From: Acidocella sp.
GTDB taxonomy: Bacteria; Pseudomonadota; Alphaproteobacteria; Acetobacterales; Acetobacteraceae
Assembly (NCBI GenBank): GCA_026224875.1
Contig: JAMFRU010000005.1
Location: 1-36,753 of the forward strand
DNA length: 36,753 nucleotides
Reading direction: 5' to 3'
Below, piece by piece: positions 28,413 to 36,753 of the stretch (positions are counted from its first letter, which is position 1; each line of letters begins with the position of its first letter). Under the pieces are notes generated by a model, which was not told the DNA's origin, searched no databases, and saw only the letters and a program-made list of their open reading frames with translations. The translations under genes were made by a program, and so were the position numbers.

Positions 28413-30226
28413 TCCACCGTCACCGATTTCGCCAGGTTGCGGGGCTGGTCTACATCCGTGCCTTTCAGCACGGCGACGTGATAGGCCAGCATCTGCACCG
28501 GTATGGCGTATAATATGGGGGCGGCGAAGGGGTCGATTTCGGGGAGCAGGATGGTTTCCGTGGCGATGGAGCGGAGTTTTTCCGCACCTTTGGCGTCGGA
28601 GAACACCACGATCTGGCCGCCGCGCGCGGCGGCTTCCTGCAAATTGGAGGCGGTTTTTTCGAACAACGGCCCGGAGGGGCAGATGGCGATGACCGGGACG
28701 GATTTGTCGATGAGGGCGATGGGGCCGTGTTTCATCTCGCCGGCGGCGTAGCCCTCGGCATGGATATAGCTGATTTCCTTGAGTTTTAGGGCACCTTCCA
28801 AAGCGATGGGAAAGCAGCCGCCGCGCCCCAGGTACAGCACATCGCGCGCCTCGGCGATGCGGGTGGCGAGCTGGTGGATGGGGGCATCATTGGCGAGGAT
28901 TTCGGCGGCTTTCGCGGGGATTTCCAGAAGTGCCGTGGTGAGGCGGGATTCGGCTTCGGCCGAGAGCACACCCTTGGCGCGGGCCATGGCGAGGGCAAAC
29001 ACTGCTAGTACGGTGAGCTGGGCGGTGAAGGCTTTGGTGCTGGCGACACCTATTTCCGGGCCGGCGATGGTTTCCAGCACGGCGTTGCTCTCGCGCGCCA
29101 TGGAGGATTCCGGGACGTTGAGCACCGAGAGGATTTTGAGGCCCTCGCTTTTCATGTAGCGCAGGGCGGCCAGCGTGTCGGCGGTCTCGCCGCTTTGGCT
29201 TACCAGCAGGCCTAGCTCGCCTTTATCCAGCGGTGGGGCGCGGTAGCGGAATTCGCTGGCGACATCGGCTTCCACCGGCACACGGGCGAGGTTTTCGAGC
29301 CAGAATTTGGCGGTGAGCCCGGCGTAGAAGGCCGAACCGCAGGCGCTTAAGGTGATGCGTTTTACTGAGGCCAGGTCGAAGGGCAGGTCGGGGAGCGAGG
29401 CGACACCGCCATCCAGCATGCGGTGCAGCACATCGCCGATGACGACGGGGTGCTCGTGCAGCTCTTTTTCCATGAAATGGCGGAAATTGCCTTTGCCGAT
29501 GGAGGCGCCGGTGAAGGCTGTGAGCTTTTTGGCGCGGATGACGGGCAGGGAGGCGCTGTCGAAAAACGCGGCGCCGTCGCGGGTTACCACCACCCAGTCG
29601 CCGTCTTCGAGGTAGGCAATTTCGCGGGTGAGTGGGGCCAGGGCCAGGGCGTCGGATCCTAGGTACATTTCGTCACCGCCAAAGCCGACGGCCAAAGGCG
29701 CGCCGCGTTGGGCGCCAATGATGAGCTCGGGGTGGCCGGCGAAAATCAGGGCCAGCGCATAGGCGCCTTCCAGTTTGGCGAAGGCGGCTTTTGCGGCTTC
29801 GACGGGGGTGAGGCCTTGGGCCAGGAGCAGGTCCAGCAATTGCGCCACGGTTTCCGTGTCTGTCTCGGACACGAAGGTTTGGCCGGCGGCCTCCAGCTCG
29901 GTGCGCAGGAGCAGATGGTTTTCGATGATGCCGTTGTGGACCACGGCCACGCGGGCGGTGGCGTGCGGGTGGGCGTTGCTCTCGGTGGGGGCGCCATGCG
30001 TGGCCCAGCGGGTGTGGCCGATGCCGGTAACGCCGGCCAGCGGTGTTGCCTCCAGCACCGCGGCCAGGTTGCGCAGTTTGCCCTCGGCCCGGCGGCGCTC
30101 GATATGGCCGTTGACCAGCGTGGCGATGCCGGCGGAATCATAGCCCCGGTATTCCAGGCGCGCCAAGCCGTCCAGCAGCAGTTTTGCCGCCGGTGAGACG
30201 CCCACGACACCTACGATACCGCACAT
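28409..30226 (-). CDS. glmS: Glutamine-fructose-6-phosphate aminotransferase (isomerizing)
   Basis: GlmS makes glucosamine-6-phosphate from fructose-6-phosphate and glutamine, the entry to peptidoglycan and lipid A synthesis. The 605-aa protein is full length. Cys2 of MCGIVGVVG is the N-terminal nucleophile of the glutaminase domain; GHTRWATHGAPTESNAHPH and VVHNGIIENH complete that site. Two SIS sugar-isomerase domains follow (LSACGSAFYAGLTAKFWLE, LVSQSGETADTLAALR, GPEIGVASTKAFTAQL, LGRGGCFPIALEGALKLKE), and the end DVDQPRNLAKSVTVE is the conserved C-tail. GAGGG lies 9 bp before the ATG. It is divergent from gph. Confidence 0.97.
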   Translation of the reverse strand: MCGIVGVVGVSPAAKLLLDGLARLEYRGYDSAGIATLVNGHIERRRAEGKLRNLAAVLEATPLAGVTGIGHTRWATHGAPTESNAHPHATARVAVVHNGIIENHLLLRTELEAAGQTFVSETDTETVAQLLDLLLAQGLTPVEAAKAAFAKLEGAYALALIFAGHPELIIGAQRGAPLAVGFGGDEMYLGSDALALAPLTREIAYLEDGDWVVVTRDGAAFFDSASLPVIRAKKLTAFTGASIGKGNFRHFMEKELHEHPVVIGDVLHRMLDGGVASLPDLPFDLASVKRITLSACGSAFYAGLTAKFWLENLARVPVEADVASEFRYRAPPLDKGELGLLVSQSGETADTLAALRYMKSEGLKILSVLNVPESSMARESNAVLETIAGPEIGVASTKAFTAQLTVLAVFALAMARAKGVLSAEAESRLTTALLEIPAKAAEILANDAPIHQLATRIAEARDVLYLGRGGCFPIALEGALKLKEISYIHAEGYAAGEMKHGPIALIDKSVPVIAICPSGPLFEKTASNLQEAAARGGQIVVFSDAKGAEKLRSIATETILLPEIDPFAAPILYAIPVQMLAYHVAVLKGTDVDQPRNLAKSVTVE

Positions 30227-30245
30227 ATAGTTTGCCCTCGTAAAA

Positions 30246-30267
30246 CCAGCGCAAGCGGTAGCGCTGG
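30246..30267. promoter_or_regulatory. Hairpin in the glmS-gph divergent intergenic region
   Basis: CCAGCGC and GCGCTGG pair around an 8-nt loop, about 20 bp upstream of the glmS start. It could be part of the glmS leader or an operator; the sequence does not look like a glmS ribozyme, which is much larger. The rest of the 94-bp gap must hold both promoters. Confidence 0.35.
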
Positions 30268-30320
30268 GTTTGGGTTTGTGTCAAAGCCGCGCGCGTTCAC
30301 TTAATAAAACGGAGTATGTC

Positions 30321-30947
30321 ATGCGGGCTGTGGTGTTCGATCTGGATGGGACGCTGATTGATTCAGCACCTGATATCGCCGCCGTGCTGAACCGCATTCT
30401 GGGTTCCGAGGGGTTGGCGCCGCTGGGGCTGGATGAGGTGCGCGGGATGATCGGCGATGGCGCCAAGCAGTTGCTGGAGCGCGGGTTTGCAGCGCGGGGC
30501 GGGCAGGCGCAGGCGCATCATCTGGCGGATTTTTCCGACGAGTATCATGCAAACCCGGTGCGTGAGACGGTGTGCTTCCCCGGCCTGGAGCAGGCGCTGG
30601 CGGCGTTGAAAGCCGAGGGACGGCAGCTCGGGCTCTGCACCAATAAATCTTATGGGCCGACTGTGCGTATCCTCGATGCGTTGGGCCTGACTCCCTATTT
30701 TTCCGCGATTATTGGTGGGGATTCAACACCTTACAAAAAGCCGGACCCGCGCCATCTGGCGGCCACGCTGGGCGCCATGGAGGTTTCCAGCGCCATTATG
30801 GTGGGGGACCACGCCAATGACCTTAACGCCGCTGCCGGGCTTGGGCAAAAGGCGGTTTTTGTGAGCTGGGGCTATGGTGTGGCGCAAGCCACACATACCG
30901 CCAGCACTGCCCAGGAGTTGCTCCTCCGCATAGCGGAAATAGGTTGA
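30321..30947 (+). CDS. gph: Phosphoglycolate-phosphatase-like HAD hydrolase
   Basis: A 208-aa haloacid-dehalogenase-fold phosphatase. Motif I is VVFDLDGTLIDS with Asp7 and Asp9, motif II LGLCTNKSYGPT, motif III YKKPDPRHL and motif IV MVGDHANDLNAAAG. The cap region between motifs I and II and the 'NR.L...G' opening (AAVLNRILGSEGLAPLG) match phosphoglycolate phosphatases, which dispose of 2-phosphoglycolate from DNA repair or photorespiration. GGAG precedes the ATG at 30321 by 7 bp; the frame continues upstream to 30270 without support. Other sugar-phosphate substrates are possible. It is 64 bp from the SUF regulator gene on the same strand. Confidence 0.88.
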   Translation: MRAVVFDLDGTLIDSAPDIAAVLNRILGSEGLAPLGLDEVRGMIGDGAKQLLERGFAARGGQAQAHHLADFSDEYHANPVRETVCFPGLEQALAALKAEGRQLGLCTNKSYGPTVRILDALGLTPYFSAIIGGDSTPYKKPDPRHLAATLGAMEVSSAIMVGDHANDLNAAAGLGQKAVFVSWGYGVAQATHTASTAQELLLRIAEIG

Positions 30948-30978
30948 CGCGCGGCCTCGTATGCCCCATCTGGCAATC

Positions 30979-30995
30979 AGGACCTTATTTGTCCT
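30979..30995. promoter_or_regulatory. Inverted repeat upstream of the SUF regulator
   Basis: AGGAC and GTCCT flank CTTATTT about 17 bp before the regulator start, within the only AT-rich part of the 64-bp gap. Position fits an Rrf2 autoregulatory operator overlapping the promoter. The site is short, so support is moderate. Confidence 0.4.
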
Positions 30996-31011
30996 ATTAA
31001 CCGGAGCCACC

Positions 31012-31449
31012 ATGCTGAAACTCTCACGCCTGACAGATTACGCCGTTGCGGCGCTGGTTCGTCTCTCGGCGGCGGAGGGGGTGGAAACCTCCCCCGGCAT
31101 TGCAGCCGCCATCGGCATACCCGAGCCCACCGTGGCTAAGGTGCTGAAAATACTGGCGGGACAGGGGCTTGTGCTCTCCACCCGCGGGGCGCGCGGCGGC
31201 TACCGGCTGAGCCGGCCGCTGTCCAGCATCACGGTGGCGGAGATCATCGTCGCCATTGACGGGCCGATTGCGTTGACCTCCTGCGTGGAGGGTTCGGGCG
31301 GGGTGTGCGAGAGCCTGTTGCGCTGCCCGGTGGCGGGGCGCTGGGACCCGGTGAACACCGCTATACGCAGTGCGCTGCAGAATATTTCTTTAAGCGACAT
31401 GGCGCATGCGGCTTTGCCGCGTGGCCTGCGCATGTCTGAGGTAGCTTAA
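31012..31449 (+). CDS. SUF operon Rrf2-family Fe-S regulator
   Basis: A 145-aa Rrf2-family regulator that probably senses Fe-S status and represses the SUF operon. The winged helix is [20 protein letters not shown] with recognition region [22 protein letters not shown] and the family GARGGYRL turn. Three cysteines, Cys91, Cys99 and Cys105 ([18 protein letters not shown]), occupy the IscR-type cluster-binding loop. I placed the start at the ATG at 31012, preceded by GGAG; the frame extends to 30961 but that would add non-family residues. It begins the operon, with sufB starting one base after its stop codon. It matches the SUF-associated (TIGR02944-like) subgroup rather than IscR. Confidence 0.9.
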   Translation: MLKLSRLTDYAVAALVRLSAAEGVETSPGIAAAIGIPEPTVAKVLKILAGQGLVLSTRGARGGYRLSRPLSSITVAEIIVAIDGPIALTSCVEGSGGVCESLLRCPVAGRWDPVNTAIRSALQNISLSDMAHAALPRGLRMSEVA

Positions 31450-31450
31450 C

Positions 31451-32884
31451 ATGTCCGCATCTATGCAGGCGATTGCCGACCAGAAATACAAATACGGTTT
31501 TACCACCGATATCGAGATGGAAGAGTTTCCGCTCGGCCTGTCGGAAGACATTGTGCGCCGGATTTCCGCTAAAAAGAGCGAGCCGGCATGGATGTTGGAG
31601 TGGCGCCTGAAGGCGTACCGCCTGTGGCTGACCATGGAAGAGCCGGATTGGGCGAATGTCAAACATCCGCCGATCAACTATCAGGAATTATATTATTACG
31701 CGGCGCCGGCGAAGGAGCAGCCGAAATCGCTCGATGATGTCGATCCTGAATTGCTGCGGACCTATGAGAAGCTGGGTATTCCGTTGAACGAGCGCGCGGC
31801 TTTGGCCGGTGTGGCAGTGGATGCGGTGTTTGATTCGGTTTCGGTGGCGACGACGTTCCGGGATACGCTTTCGAAATCTGGGGTGATTTTCTGTCCGATT
31901 TCGGAAGCCGTGCGTGAGCATCCAGAGCTTGTGAAGAAATACCTCGGCTCCGTGGTGCCGGTGCGCGATAATTATTTCGCGGCGCTGAACTCGGCCGTGT
32001 TTTCCGATGGCAGTTTTGTGTTCATTCCCAAGGGCGTGCGCTGCCCGATGGAACTTTCGACGTATTTCCGGATTAATGCGCGGAACACGGGGCAGTTTGA
32101 GCGGACGCTGATTATTGCCGATGATGGGGCTTCGGTCTCGTATCTTGAGGGTTGCACCGCGCCGATGCGCGATGAGAATCAGCTGCATGCGGCGGTGGTC
32201 GAATTGGTGGCGATGGATGACGCCAAGATCAAATATTCGACCGTGCAGAACTGGTATCCGGGCGATGCGGATGGCAAGGGCGGGATTTATAATTTCGTGA
32301 CCAAGCGCGGGGCCTGCCGGGGGAAGAATTCCAAGATTTCCTGGACGCAGGTGGAAACAGGCTCGGCGATTACCTGGAAATATCCTTCGTGTGTGCTGCA
32401 GGGTGATGGCTCGGTGGGTGAGTTTTACTCGGTCGCGGTGACCAACCATCATCAGCAGGCGGATACCGGAACAAAAATGATCCATCTGGGGAAGAACACC
32501 ACCAGCACGATCATCTCCAAGGGGATTTCGGCCGGCAAGTCCGATAATACCTATCGTGGGCTGGTGAAGATTCTGGCCAGTGCTTCCGGTGCGCGGAATT
32601 TTACGCAATGTGATTCACTGCTGATTGGCAATGAATGCGGCGCGCACACCGTGCCGTATATCGAGAGCCGCAATTCCTCCGCGAAATTGGAGCATGAGGC
32701 GACGACCTCGAAGATTGACGAGGACCAGTTGTTTTACTGCCGCTCGCGCGGGCTTTCGGAAGAAGACGCGGTGGGCATGATTGTCAATGGTTTTTGCAAG
32801 GATGTTCTTAAGGAACTGCCGATGGAATTCGCCGTCGAAGCGCAAAAATTACTGGCTGTTTCTTTGGAAGGTTCTGTTGGCTGA
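31451..32884 (+). CDS. sufB: Fe-S cluster scaffold subunit SufB
   Basis: SufB is the core of the SufBC2D scaffold on which Fe-S clusters are built. The 477-aa protein is full length. Seen: [80 protein letters not shown], then [18 protein letters not shown], and the C-terminal [19 protein letters not shown] followed by [17 protein letters not shown]. Conserved cysteines and the DEDQ block are in place. It starts one base after the regulator stop and overlaps sufC as TGATG. Confidence 0.97.
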   Translation: MSASMQAIADQKYKYGFTTDIEMEEFPLGLSEDIVRRISAKKSEPAWMLEWRLKAYRLWLTMEEPDWANVKHPPINYQELYYYAAPAKEQPKSLDDVDPELLRTYEKLGIPLNERAALAGVAVDAVFDSVSVATTFRDTLSKSGVIFCPISEAVREHPELVKKYLGSVVPVRDNYFAALNSAVFSDGSFVFIPKGVRCPMELSTYFRINARNTGQFERTLIIADDGASVSYLEGCTAPMRDENQLHAAVVELVAMDDAKIKYSTVQNWYPGDADGKGGIYNFVTKRGACRGKNSKISWTQVETGSAITWKYPSCVLQGDGSVGEFYSVAVTNHHQQADTGTKMIHLGKNTTSTIISKGISAGKSDNTYRGLVKILASASGARNFTQCDSLLIGNECGAHTVPYIESRNSSAKLEHEATTSKIDEDQLFYCRSRGLSEEDAVGMIVNGFCKDVLKELPMEFAVEAQKLLAVSLEGSVG

Positions 32885-33627
32885 TGTTAGAGATTAAAAA
32901 TCTTCATGCCCGTATTGGCGAGAAGGAAATTCTTAAGGGGATAAACCTGACCGTGCCCGATGGCGAGATTCACGCCATTATGGGGCCGAACGGGGCTGGT
33001 AAATCGACGCTCTCCTACGTGCTTTCTGGCCGTGACGGCTATGAGGTGACCGAGGGCGAGGTGATTTATGATGGCCAGGATATTCTGGCGCTGGCGCCGG
33101 AAGACCGTGCTGCCGCTGGGCTGTTTTTGGCGTTTCAGTATCCGGTTGAATTGCCGGGTGTGGGGAATGCCAATTTTATGCGTACCGCGGTAAATGCCGT
33201 GCGGCGCAAGCGGGGCGAGGCGGAGCTGGATGCGGTGGCGTTTTTGAAGCTGGCGCGGGCGGCTGTGAAGAACCTCTCCATGAAAGAGGATTTTCTGAAG
33301 CGCAATGTGAATGTGGGGTTTTCCGGCGGCGAGAAGAAGCGCAACGAGATGCTGCAGATGGCGCTGTTGCAGCCTGGTCTCGCGATTTTGGATGAGACCG
33401 ATTCCGGGTTGGATATCGATGCGTTGAAGATTGTGGCTGAGGGCGTGAATGCGCTGCGGTCTGAGAAATTCTCAGCACTGGTGATCACGCATTATCAGCG
33501 GCTGCTGGATTATATTGTGCCGGATATGGTGCATGTGCTGTCGGGCGGGCGGATTGTGCGCAGTGGCCCGGCCTCACTGGCTTTGGAGCTGGAAGCGCAC
33601 GGCTATGCCGGGCTGGAAGCGGCTTAA
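32884..33627 (+). CDS. sufC: SUF ATPase SufC
   Basis: SufC is the ABC-type ATPase of the SufBC2D complex; it is soluble and not a transporter. The 247-aa protein has Walker A GPNGAGKST (residues 34-42), the Q-loop FLAFQYPVELPGV, the signature FSGGEKKRNEMLQM and Walker B LAILDETDSGLDID, followed by the SufC-typical SALVITHYQRLLDYI. The start overlaps the sufB stop by one base, and the stop is 2 bp from sufD. Confidence 0.97.
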   Translation: MLEIKNLHARIGEKEILKGINLTVPDGEIHAIMGPNGAGKSTLSYVLSGRDGYEVTEGEVIYDGQDILALAPEDRAAAGLFLAFQYPVELPGVGNANFMRTAVNAVRRKRGEAELDAVAFLKLARAAVKNLSMKEDFLKRNVNVGFSGGEKKRNEMLQMALLQPGLAILDETDSGLDIDALKIVAEGVNALRSEKFSALVITHYQRLLDYIVPDMVHVLSGGRIVRSGPASLALELEAHGYAGLEAA

Positions 33628-33629
33628 CC

Positions 33630-34727
33630 ATGACCGCGCTGCCGAGTAAAAAACTGGAAGCCTGGCGTTATACGGATCTGGCGCCGCTGTCGGAGATTTC
33701 GTTTGGGGCTGTGCCGGTGGCTGTGGCCCCGGTGCTGCCGGAATCCGATTTGCCGCGTCTGGTGTTTCTCAATGGCGTGTTTTCGGAGGTGCTTTCGTCG
33801 CGATTGGATTTTGCGGGCGCGTTTGACGCTGTGGCCGATGCTTCGGCGCAGCCGCTGGCGCGTATCAATGCCGAGCAGGCGCGGGATGGGGTTACGCTGA
33901 CGATACCTGATGGTATTGATGCTGGGACGGTGCTGCTGATCTCGCATGCTTCTGGTGATGCGCCGTTTGCGTTTCATCTGCGCCATCGTGTTGCGTTGGG
34001 GCAGGGGGCGTCGCTCACCATTGTCGATATCGCCAAAGGTGATGGCGTTTACTGGCATAATCCGGTTACCGACATTACGCTGGCGGCAGGAGCAAAACTC
34101 AACCATTACCGGTTGCAGGATGAGAGCCGCGAGGCGTTCAGCCTTGCCACCATCCGCGCGCATATTGAGGCCGGGGCGGCTTATGAGCATTTTACCGCGA
34201 CTATTGGGGCGCGGCTTTCGCGCACGGAAATCCATGCGTCCCTCGCGGGTGAGCAGGCGACGGCGCATCTCAATGCGGCGCAGATGCTGACCGGCGAACA
34301 GCATGGTGATTTTACCACGGTGATTGCGCATAAGGCGCCTAATTGCCCCTCGCGCCAGACGGTGAAGTCCGTGTTGTCGGGCCTGTCGCGCGGTGTGTTT
34401 CAAGGGCGCATCGAGGTCGATCGCATTGCGCAGAAAACCGATGGCTATCAGATGAGCCAGGCGCTGCTGCTTTCGCCGCATGCCGAGATGGACATCAAGC
34501 CGGAGCTGCGCATTTACGCCGATGACGTGAAATGCAGCCATGGTGCGACCATTGGCGCGTTGGATGAAGATCAGGTGTTTTACCTGCGCTCACGCGGTAT
34601 TCCCGAGGCGGAGGCACGTTCCATATTGGTCCGCGCCTTCCTTGATGACGCGCTGGCGCCGGTGCAACAGGAAGAGGCGAAAGCTTTGTTCGAGGCCGCG
34701 ATTGAAAACTGGTGGGTGAGCCAATGA
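33630..34727 (+). CDS. sufD: Fe-S scaffold subunit SufD
   Basis: SufD partners SufB in the SufBC2D scaffold and is involved in iron acquisition. The 365-aa protein begins LPSKKLEAWRYTDLAPL, a SufD-type opening, and shares the beta-helical C-terminal core with SufB: GDFTTVIAHKAPNCPSRQTV, SGLSRGVFQGRIEV, KTDGYQMSQALLLSPHAEMD, PELRIYADDVKCSHGATIG and LDEDQVFYLRSRGIPEAEA. It lacks part of the SufB cysteine set, as expected. It overlaps sufS as ATGA. Conservation is weaker in its N-terminal third, as usual for SufD. Confidence 0.95.
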   Translation: MTALPSKKLEAWRYTDLAPLSEISFGAVPVAVAPVLPESDLPRLVFLNGVFSEVLSSRLDFAGAFDAVADASAQPLARINAEQARDGVTLTIPDGIDAGTVLLISHASGDAPFAFHLRHRVALGQGASLTIVDIAKGDGVYWHNPVTDITLAAGAKLNHYRLQDESREAFSLATIRAHIEAGAAYEHFTATIGARLSRTEIHASLAGEQATAHLNAAQMLTGEQHGDFTTVIAHKAPNCPSRQTVKSVLSGLSRGVFQGRIEVDRIAQKTDGYQMSQALLLSPHAEMDIKPELRIYADDVKCSHGATIGALDEDQVFYLRSRGIPEAEARSILVRAFLDDALAPVQQEEAKALFEAAIENWWVSQ

Positions 34728-35962
34728 GCACGACCCTACAAACTTTCGATACCGCTGCTCTGCGCGAGGATTTTCCGATCCTTAAAGAGAAAGTGCATGG
34801 CAAGGATCTGGTGTTTCTGGACTCCGCCGCGAGCGCGCAAAAGCCGCGCGTGGTGATCGACGCCATGGTGCATGTTATGGAGGCGCAATACGCCAATGTG
34901 CATCGCGGCCTGCATTATATGTCGGAAAAAACGTCTGATGCTTATGAGGCTGTGCGCGATAAGGTTGCTGCTTTCATCAATGCAGGTTCGCGTGACGAGA
35001 TTGTTTTTACGCGCAATGCCACGGAATCCATCAATCTCGTTGCCTATACCTGGGGCCGCTCCGCGCTGAAGCCTGGGGATGTGGTGGCTGTGACTGAGAT
35101 GGAGCATCACGCGAATCTGGTGCCGTGGCAGATGCTGCGCGATGCGCATGGCACCGAGCTGCGGATCATCAAGATCACTGATGCCGGCGAGATCGATTGG
35201 AATTCTCTGGAAGAGGTGTTTGCCGATGGGCGGGTGAAACTGCTTGCCGTCACGCAAATGTCCAACGTGCTTGGCACCTATACACCGGTAGAACGCTTGG
35301 CGAAGTTCGCGCACGCGCATGGGGCAAAAATCCTCATTGATGGGTGCCAGGCGGTTGTGCATCGGCAGATTGATGTGCGCGCTATGGATGCCGATTTCTT
35401 CGTGTTTTCCGGGCATAAGCTCTATGGCCCCACAGGTATCGGCGCGCTCTACGCCAAGGCGGAAATTCTGGCCGATATGCCGCCGTTTCTGGGGGGCGGG
35501 GACATGATCGCTTCGGTCTCCTATGCGAAATCGAGCTGGGCCAAGCCGCCACATCGTTTCGAGGCTGGGACGCCGGCGATTATCGAGACCATCGGGCTGG
35601 GTGCTGCCATTGATTATGTGAGTGCCATCGGGCTGCCGGCGATTGCCGCGCATGAGCAGGCGCTTACCGAACATGCGTTGGCGGTGCTGCCGAATATCGA
35701 AGGGTTGCGTATTCTCGGCACGGCGCAGGACCGCGGCGGCGTTATCTCCTTCGTGATGAAGGATGCACATGCGCATGACATTGCGACGCTGCTCGACCGC
35801 CAGGGCATCGCCGTACGCGCCGGGCATCATTGTGCCGAGCCGTTGATGGGAAGGCTGGGTGTGACGAGCACCGCGCGGGCCTCTTTTGCTCTCTACACCA
35901 CGCTGGAGGAGATTGATGCTCTGGCCAAAGGTTTAGAGCGTGTCAGAAAGATTTTCGCATGA
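34724..35962 (+). CDS. sufS: Cysteine desulfurase SufS
   Basis: SufS is the PLP-dependent group II cysteine desulfurase that provides sulfur for SUF assembly. The 412-aa protein has FLDSAASAQKPRVVI at the N-terminus, VTEMEHHANLVPWQ, the PLP Asp in ILIDGCQAV, the PLP lysine Lys232 in FFVFSGHKLYGPTG and the active-site Cys370 in RAGHHCAEPLM. The start at the ATG 34724 overlaps the sufD stop as ATGA; the GTG at 34712 is less likely. Group II enzymes need a SufE or SufU partner; the following gene supplies a SufU-like protein. Confidence 0.96.
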   Translation: MSTTLQTFDTAALREDFPILKEKVHGKDLVFLDSAASAQKPRVVIDAMVHVMEAQYANVHRGLHYMSEKTSDAYEAVRDKVAAFINAGSRDEIVFTRNATESINLVAYTWGRSALKPGDVVAVTEMEHHANLVPWQMLRDAHGTELRIIKITDAGEIDWNSLEEVFADGRVKLLAVTQMSNVLGTYTPVERLAKFAHAHGAKILIDGCQAVVHRQIDVRAMDADFFVFSGHKLYGPTGIGALYAKAEILADMPPFLGGGDMIASVSYAKSSWAKPPHRFEAGTPAIIETIGLGAAIDYVSAIGLPAIAAHEQALTEHALAVLPNIEGLRILGTAQDRGGVISFVMKDAHAHDIATLLDRQGIAVRAGHHCAEPLMGRLGVTSTARASFALYTTLEEIDALAKGLERVRKIFA

Positions 35963-36360
35963 GCGAGCTTTATGAACGCATCGTGCTGGAGCGTGTCAAA
36001 CGGCCGCGCCATGCCGGCCGCCCTGCGCAATTTGATGCCCGGGGTCAAGGCGCGAACCGGTTGTGCGGCGATAAGGTCAGCATCTACGTCACGCGCGCCG
36101 GTATGCAGCTGCACCATGAGTCTGAAGGCTGCGCCATTATGGTTGCCAGCGCGGATTTGATGGTGGATGCTACCACCGGCAAAACTGCCGCGGATATCCA
36201 CGCGCTGGCCCAGGCCTTTGCCGAGGTTGTAACCACCGGCACTGAAAACCCAGCACTCGGCGAGCTCAATGCGCTTGCCGGCGTTTTTGAATTTCCCTCC
36301 CGCATCGGCTGCGCCACTCTGCCCTGGCGTGCGCTTGAAGAGGCGTTACAAAATGTCTGA
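35959..36360 (+). CDS. sufU: SufU-like (NifU N-terminal) sulfur-transfer protein
   Basis: A 133-aa member of the IscU/SufU (TIGR01994-like) family that accepts sulfur from SufS. The three conserved cysteines are Cys36 in NRLCGDKV, with Asp38 as further ligand, Cys58 in SEGCAIMVASADLM and Cys118 in RIGCATLPW. The N-terminus SELYERIVLERVKRPRHAG is typical. SufU proteins bind zinc and act as sulfurtransferases rather than scaffolds, which fits the SufS-SufU pairing here. The ATG overlaps the sufS stop, and its own 3' end overlaps sufT by 8 bp. No SufE is seen in the window. Confidence 0.9.
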   Translation: MSELYERIVLERVKRPRHAGRPAQFDARGQGANRLCGDKVSIYVTRAGMQLHHESEGCAIMVASADLMVDATTGKTAADIHALAQAFAEVVTTGTENPALGELNALAGVFEFPSRIGCATLPWRALEEALQNV

Positions 36361-36718
36361 CACTGATAAAATGATCCCCGTGACGACCTGGACGCCGGAT
36401 GGTGAGTCCGCGCCGAAACTCTCGGAGGAGGCGGTGATCAATGCCATCTGCACGGTGTTCGATCCGGAAATTCCGGTGAATATTTATGAGCTTGGCTTGA
36501 TTTATGCCGTTGAGATTGCCGAGAACGGCGATGTGAAGGTCGAGATGACGCTGACAGCACCCGGCTGCCCATCCGCCCAGGAATTGCCGGAAATGGTGAA
36601 GGCGGCCATTGCAGCGGTGGATGGCGCTGGTGATATAGAGGTAGAGACTGTGTGGGACCCGCCGTGGGATCCGACCAGAATGAGCGAAGAGGCCCGCCTC
36701 TCGCTGAACATGTTTTGA
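36353..36718 (+). CDS. sufT: SUF-associated MIP18/DUF59 protein SufT
   Basis: A 121-aa protein of the DUF59/MIP18 type (SUF-system variant, TIGR02945-like), involved in Fe-S cluster maturation or transfer. Seen: VINAICTVFDPEIPVNIYELGLIYAV, the conserved Cys in TAPGCPSAQELPEMV, and the C-terminal VWDPPWDPTRMSEEARLSL. The start at 36353 fits the family N-terminus and gives an 8-bp overlap with sufU (ATGTCTGA); upstream frame to 36269 is antisense-like filler. Ten bp after it another gene starts. Confidence 0.92.
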   Translation: MSDTDKMIPVTTWTPDGESAPKLSEEAVINAICTVFDPEIPVNIYELGLIYAVEIAENGDVKVEMTLTAPGCPSAQELPEMVKAAIAAVDGAGDIEVETVWDPPWDPTRMSEEARLSLNMF

Positions 36719-36728
36719 GGTGAATGCA

Positions 36729-36753
36729 ATGAGCACGACCACAACGCAAGCCA
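36729..36753 (+). CDS. Start of a further SUF operon gene, possibly sufA (partial)
   Basis: An ATG at 36729 opens MSTTTTQA and runs off the window. GAGGTG lies 6 bp before it, overlapping the sufT stop, so it continues the operon. In related operons an A-type carrier (SufA/ErpA-like) follows sufT; that identity is inference from order only, as just eight codons are visible. Confidence 0.45.

Noticed and set aside
30227-30320. glmS ribozyme or riboswitch in the glmS leader
   Set aside because: The gap is only 94 bp, shared with gph, and shows a single short hairpin, not the conserved ribozyme core.
31688-32608. Minus-strand frame of 306 codons inside sufB
   Set aside because: Shadow of sufB with Arg/His-rich composition and no family features.
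34736-35830. Minus-strand frame of 364 codons inside sufS
   Set aside because: Shadow of sufS; no ribosome binding site or motif.

Overview
The window is high-GC Gram-negative chromosomal DNA, most likely from an alphaproteobacterium, possibly Acetobacteraceae. The family assignment is inferred from protein style and gene order, not from a search. Supporting signs are complete late lipid A/Kdo genes, an aspartate/glutamate leucyltransferase, an IalB-like secreted protein, an alphaproteobacterial SUF operon (Rrf2 regulator, sufB, sufC, sufD, sufS, sufU-like, sufT) and abundant ATGA start/stop overlaps. Almost all of it is core or ordinary accessory chromosome. I see no rRNA, tRNA, CRISPR array, transposase, prophage or recognisable oriC.

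Layout. 1-5222: a large nested inverted repeat, then bpt, an RDD membrane protein and a GT87-type glycosyltransferase on the minus strand; an alpha/beta hydrolase, a TonB-C-like lipoprotein and a YihY/BrkB membrane protein on the plus strand. A second palindromic element, sharing modules with the first, closes this block. 5241-10194 (minus): a tightly packed seven-gene run from a His-rich YqjI-like PadR regulator through two DUF2218 proteins to DUF374 acyltransferase, waaA, lpxK and an LpxL-family acyltransferase. 10195-14774: a short SDR-like protein lacking catalytic residues, rlmN, an IalB-like protein, an FAH-family hydrolase and an HSL-type esterase. 14775-22357: dnaN, then a repeat-rich 327-bp gap and an inserted trio (SDR-DoxX fusion, DUF2269, MEKHLA), then recF, a YmdB-like phosphoesterase, bioF and bioC overlapping as one unit. 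22358-28412: mixed accessory genes (small Ser/Thr/Ala-rich protein, DUF445, an unrecognised cytosolic protein, AraC regulator, methyltransferase, sulfotransferase-like protein, secreted protein). 28409-30947: glmS and a divergent phosphoglycolate-phosphatase-like HAD. 31012-36753: the SUF iron-sulfur operon, ending in the first codons of another gene, plausibly sufA.

How the genes work together. waaA, lpxK and the two acyltransferases build Kdo-lipid A, and glmS supplies the glucosamine-6-phosphate from which lipid A and peptidoglycan start. dnaN and recF belong to replication and gap repair. bioC and bioF feed biotin synthesis. The SUF genes assemble Fe-S clusters, needed for example by RlmN (present here).

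The most interesting observations are: the probable metal-responsive regulator heading the Kdo/lipid A gene run; a family of nested palindromic elements and other dispersed repeats; recurring 11-18 bp tandem duplications at gene starts and stops that create duplicate start or in-frame stop codons; and a pseudo-SDR. I found no clearly novel defence or biosynthetic system.
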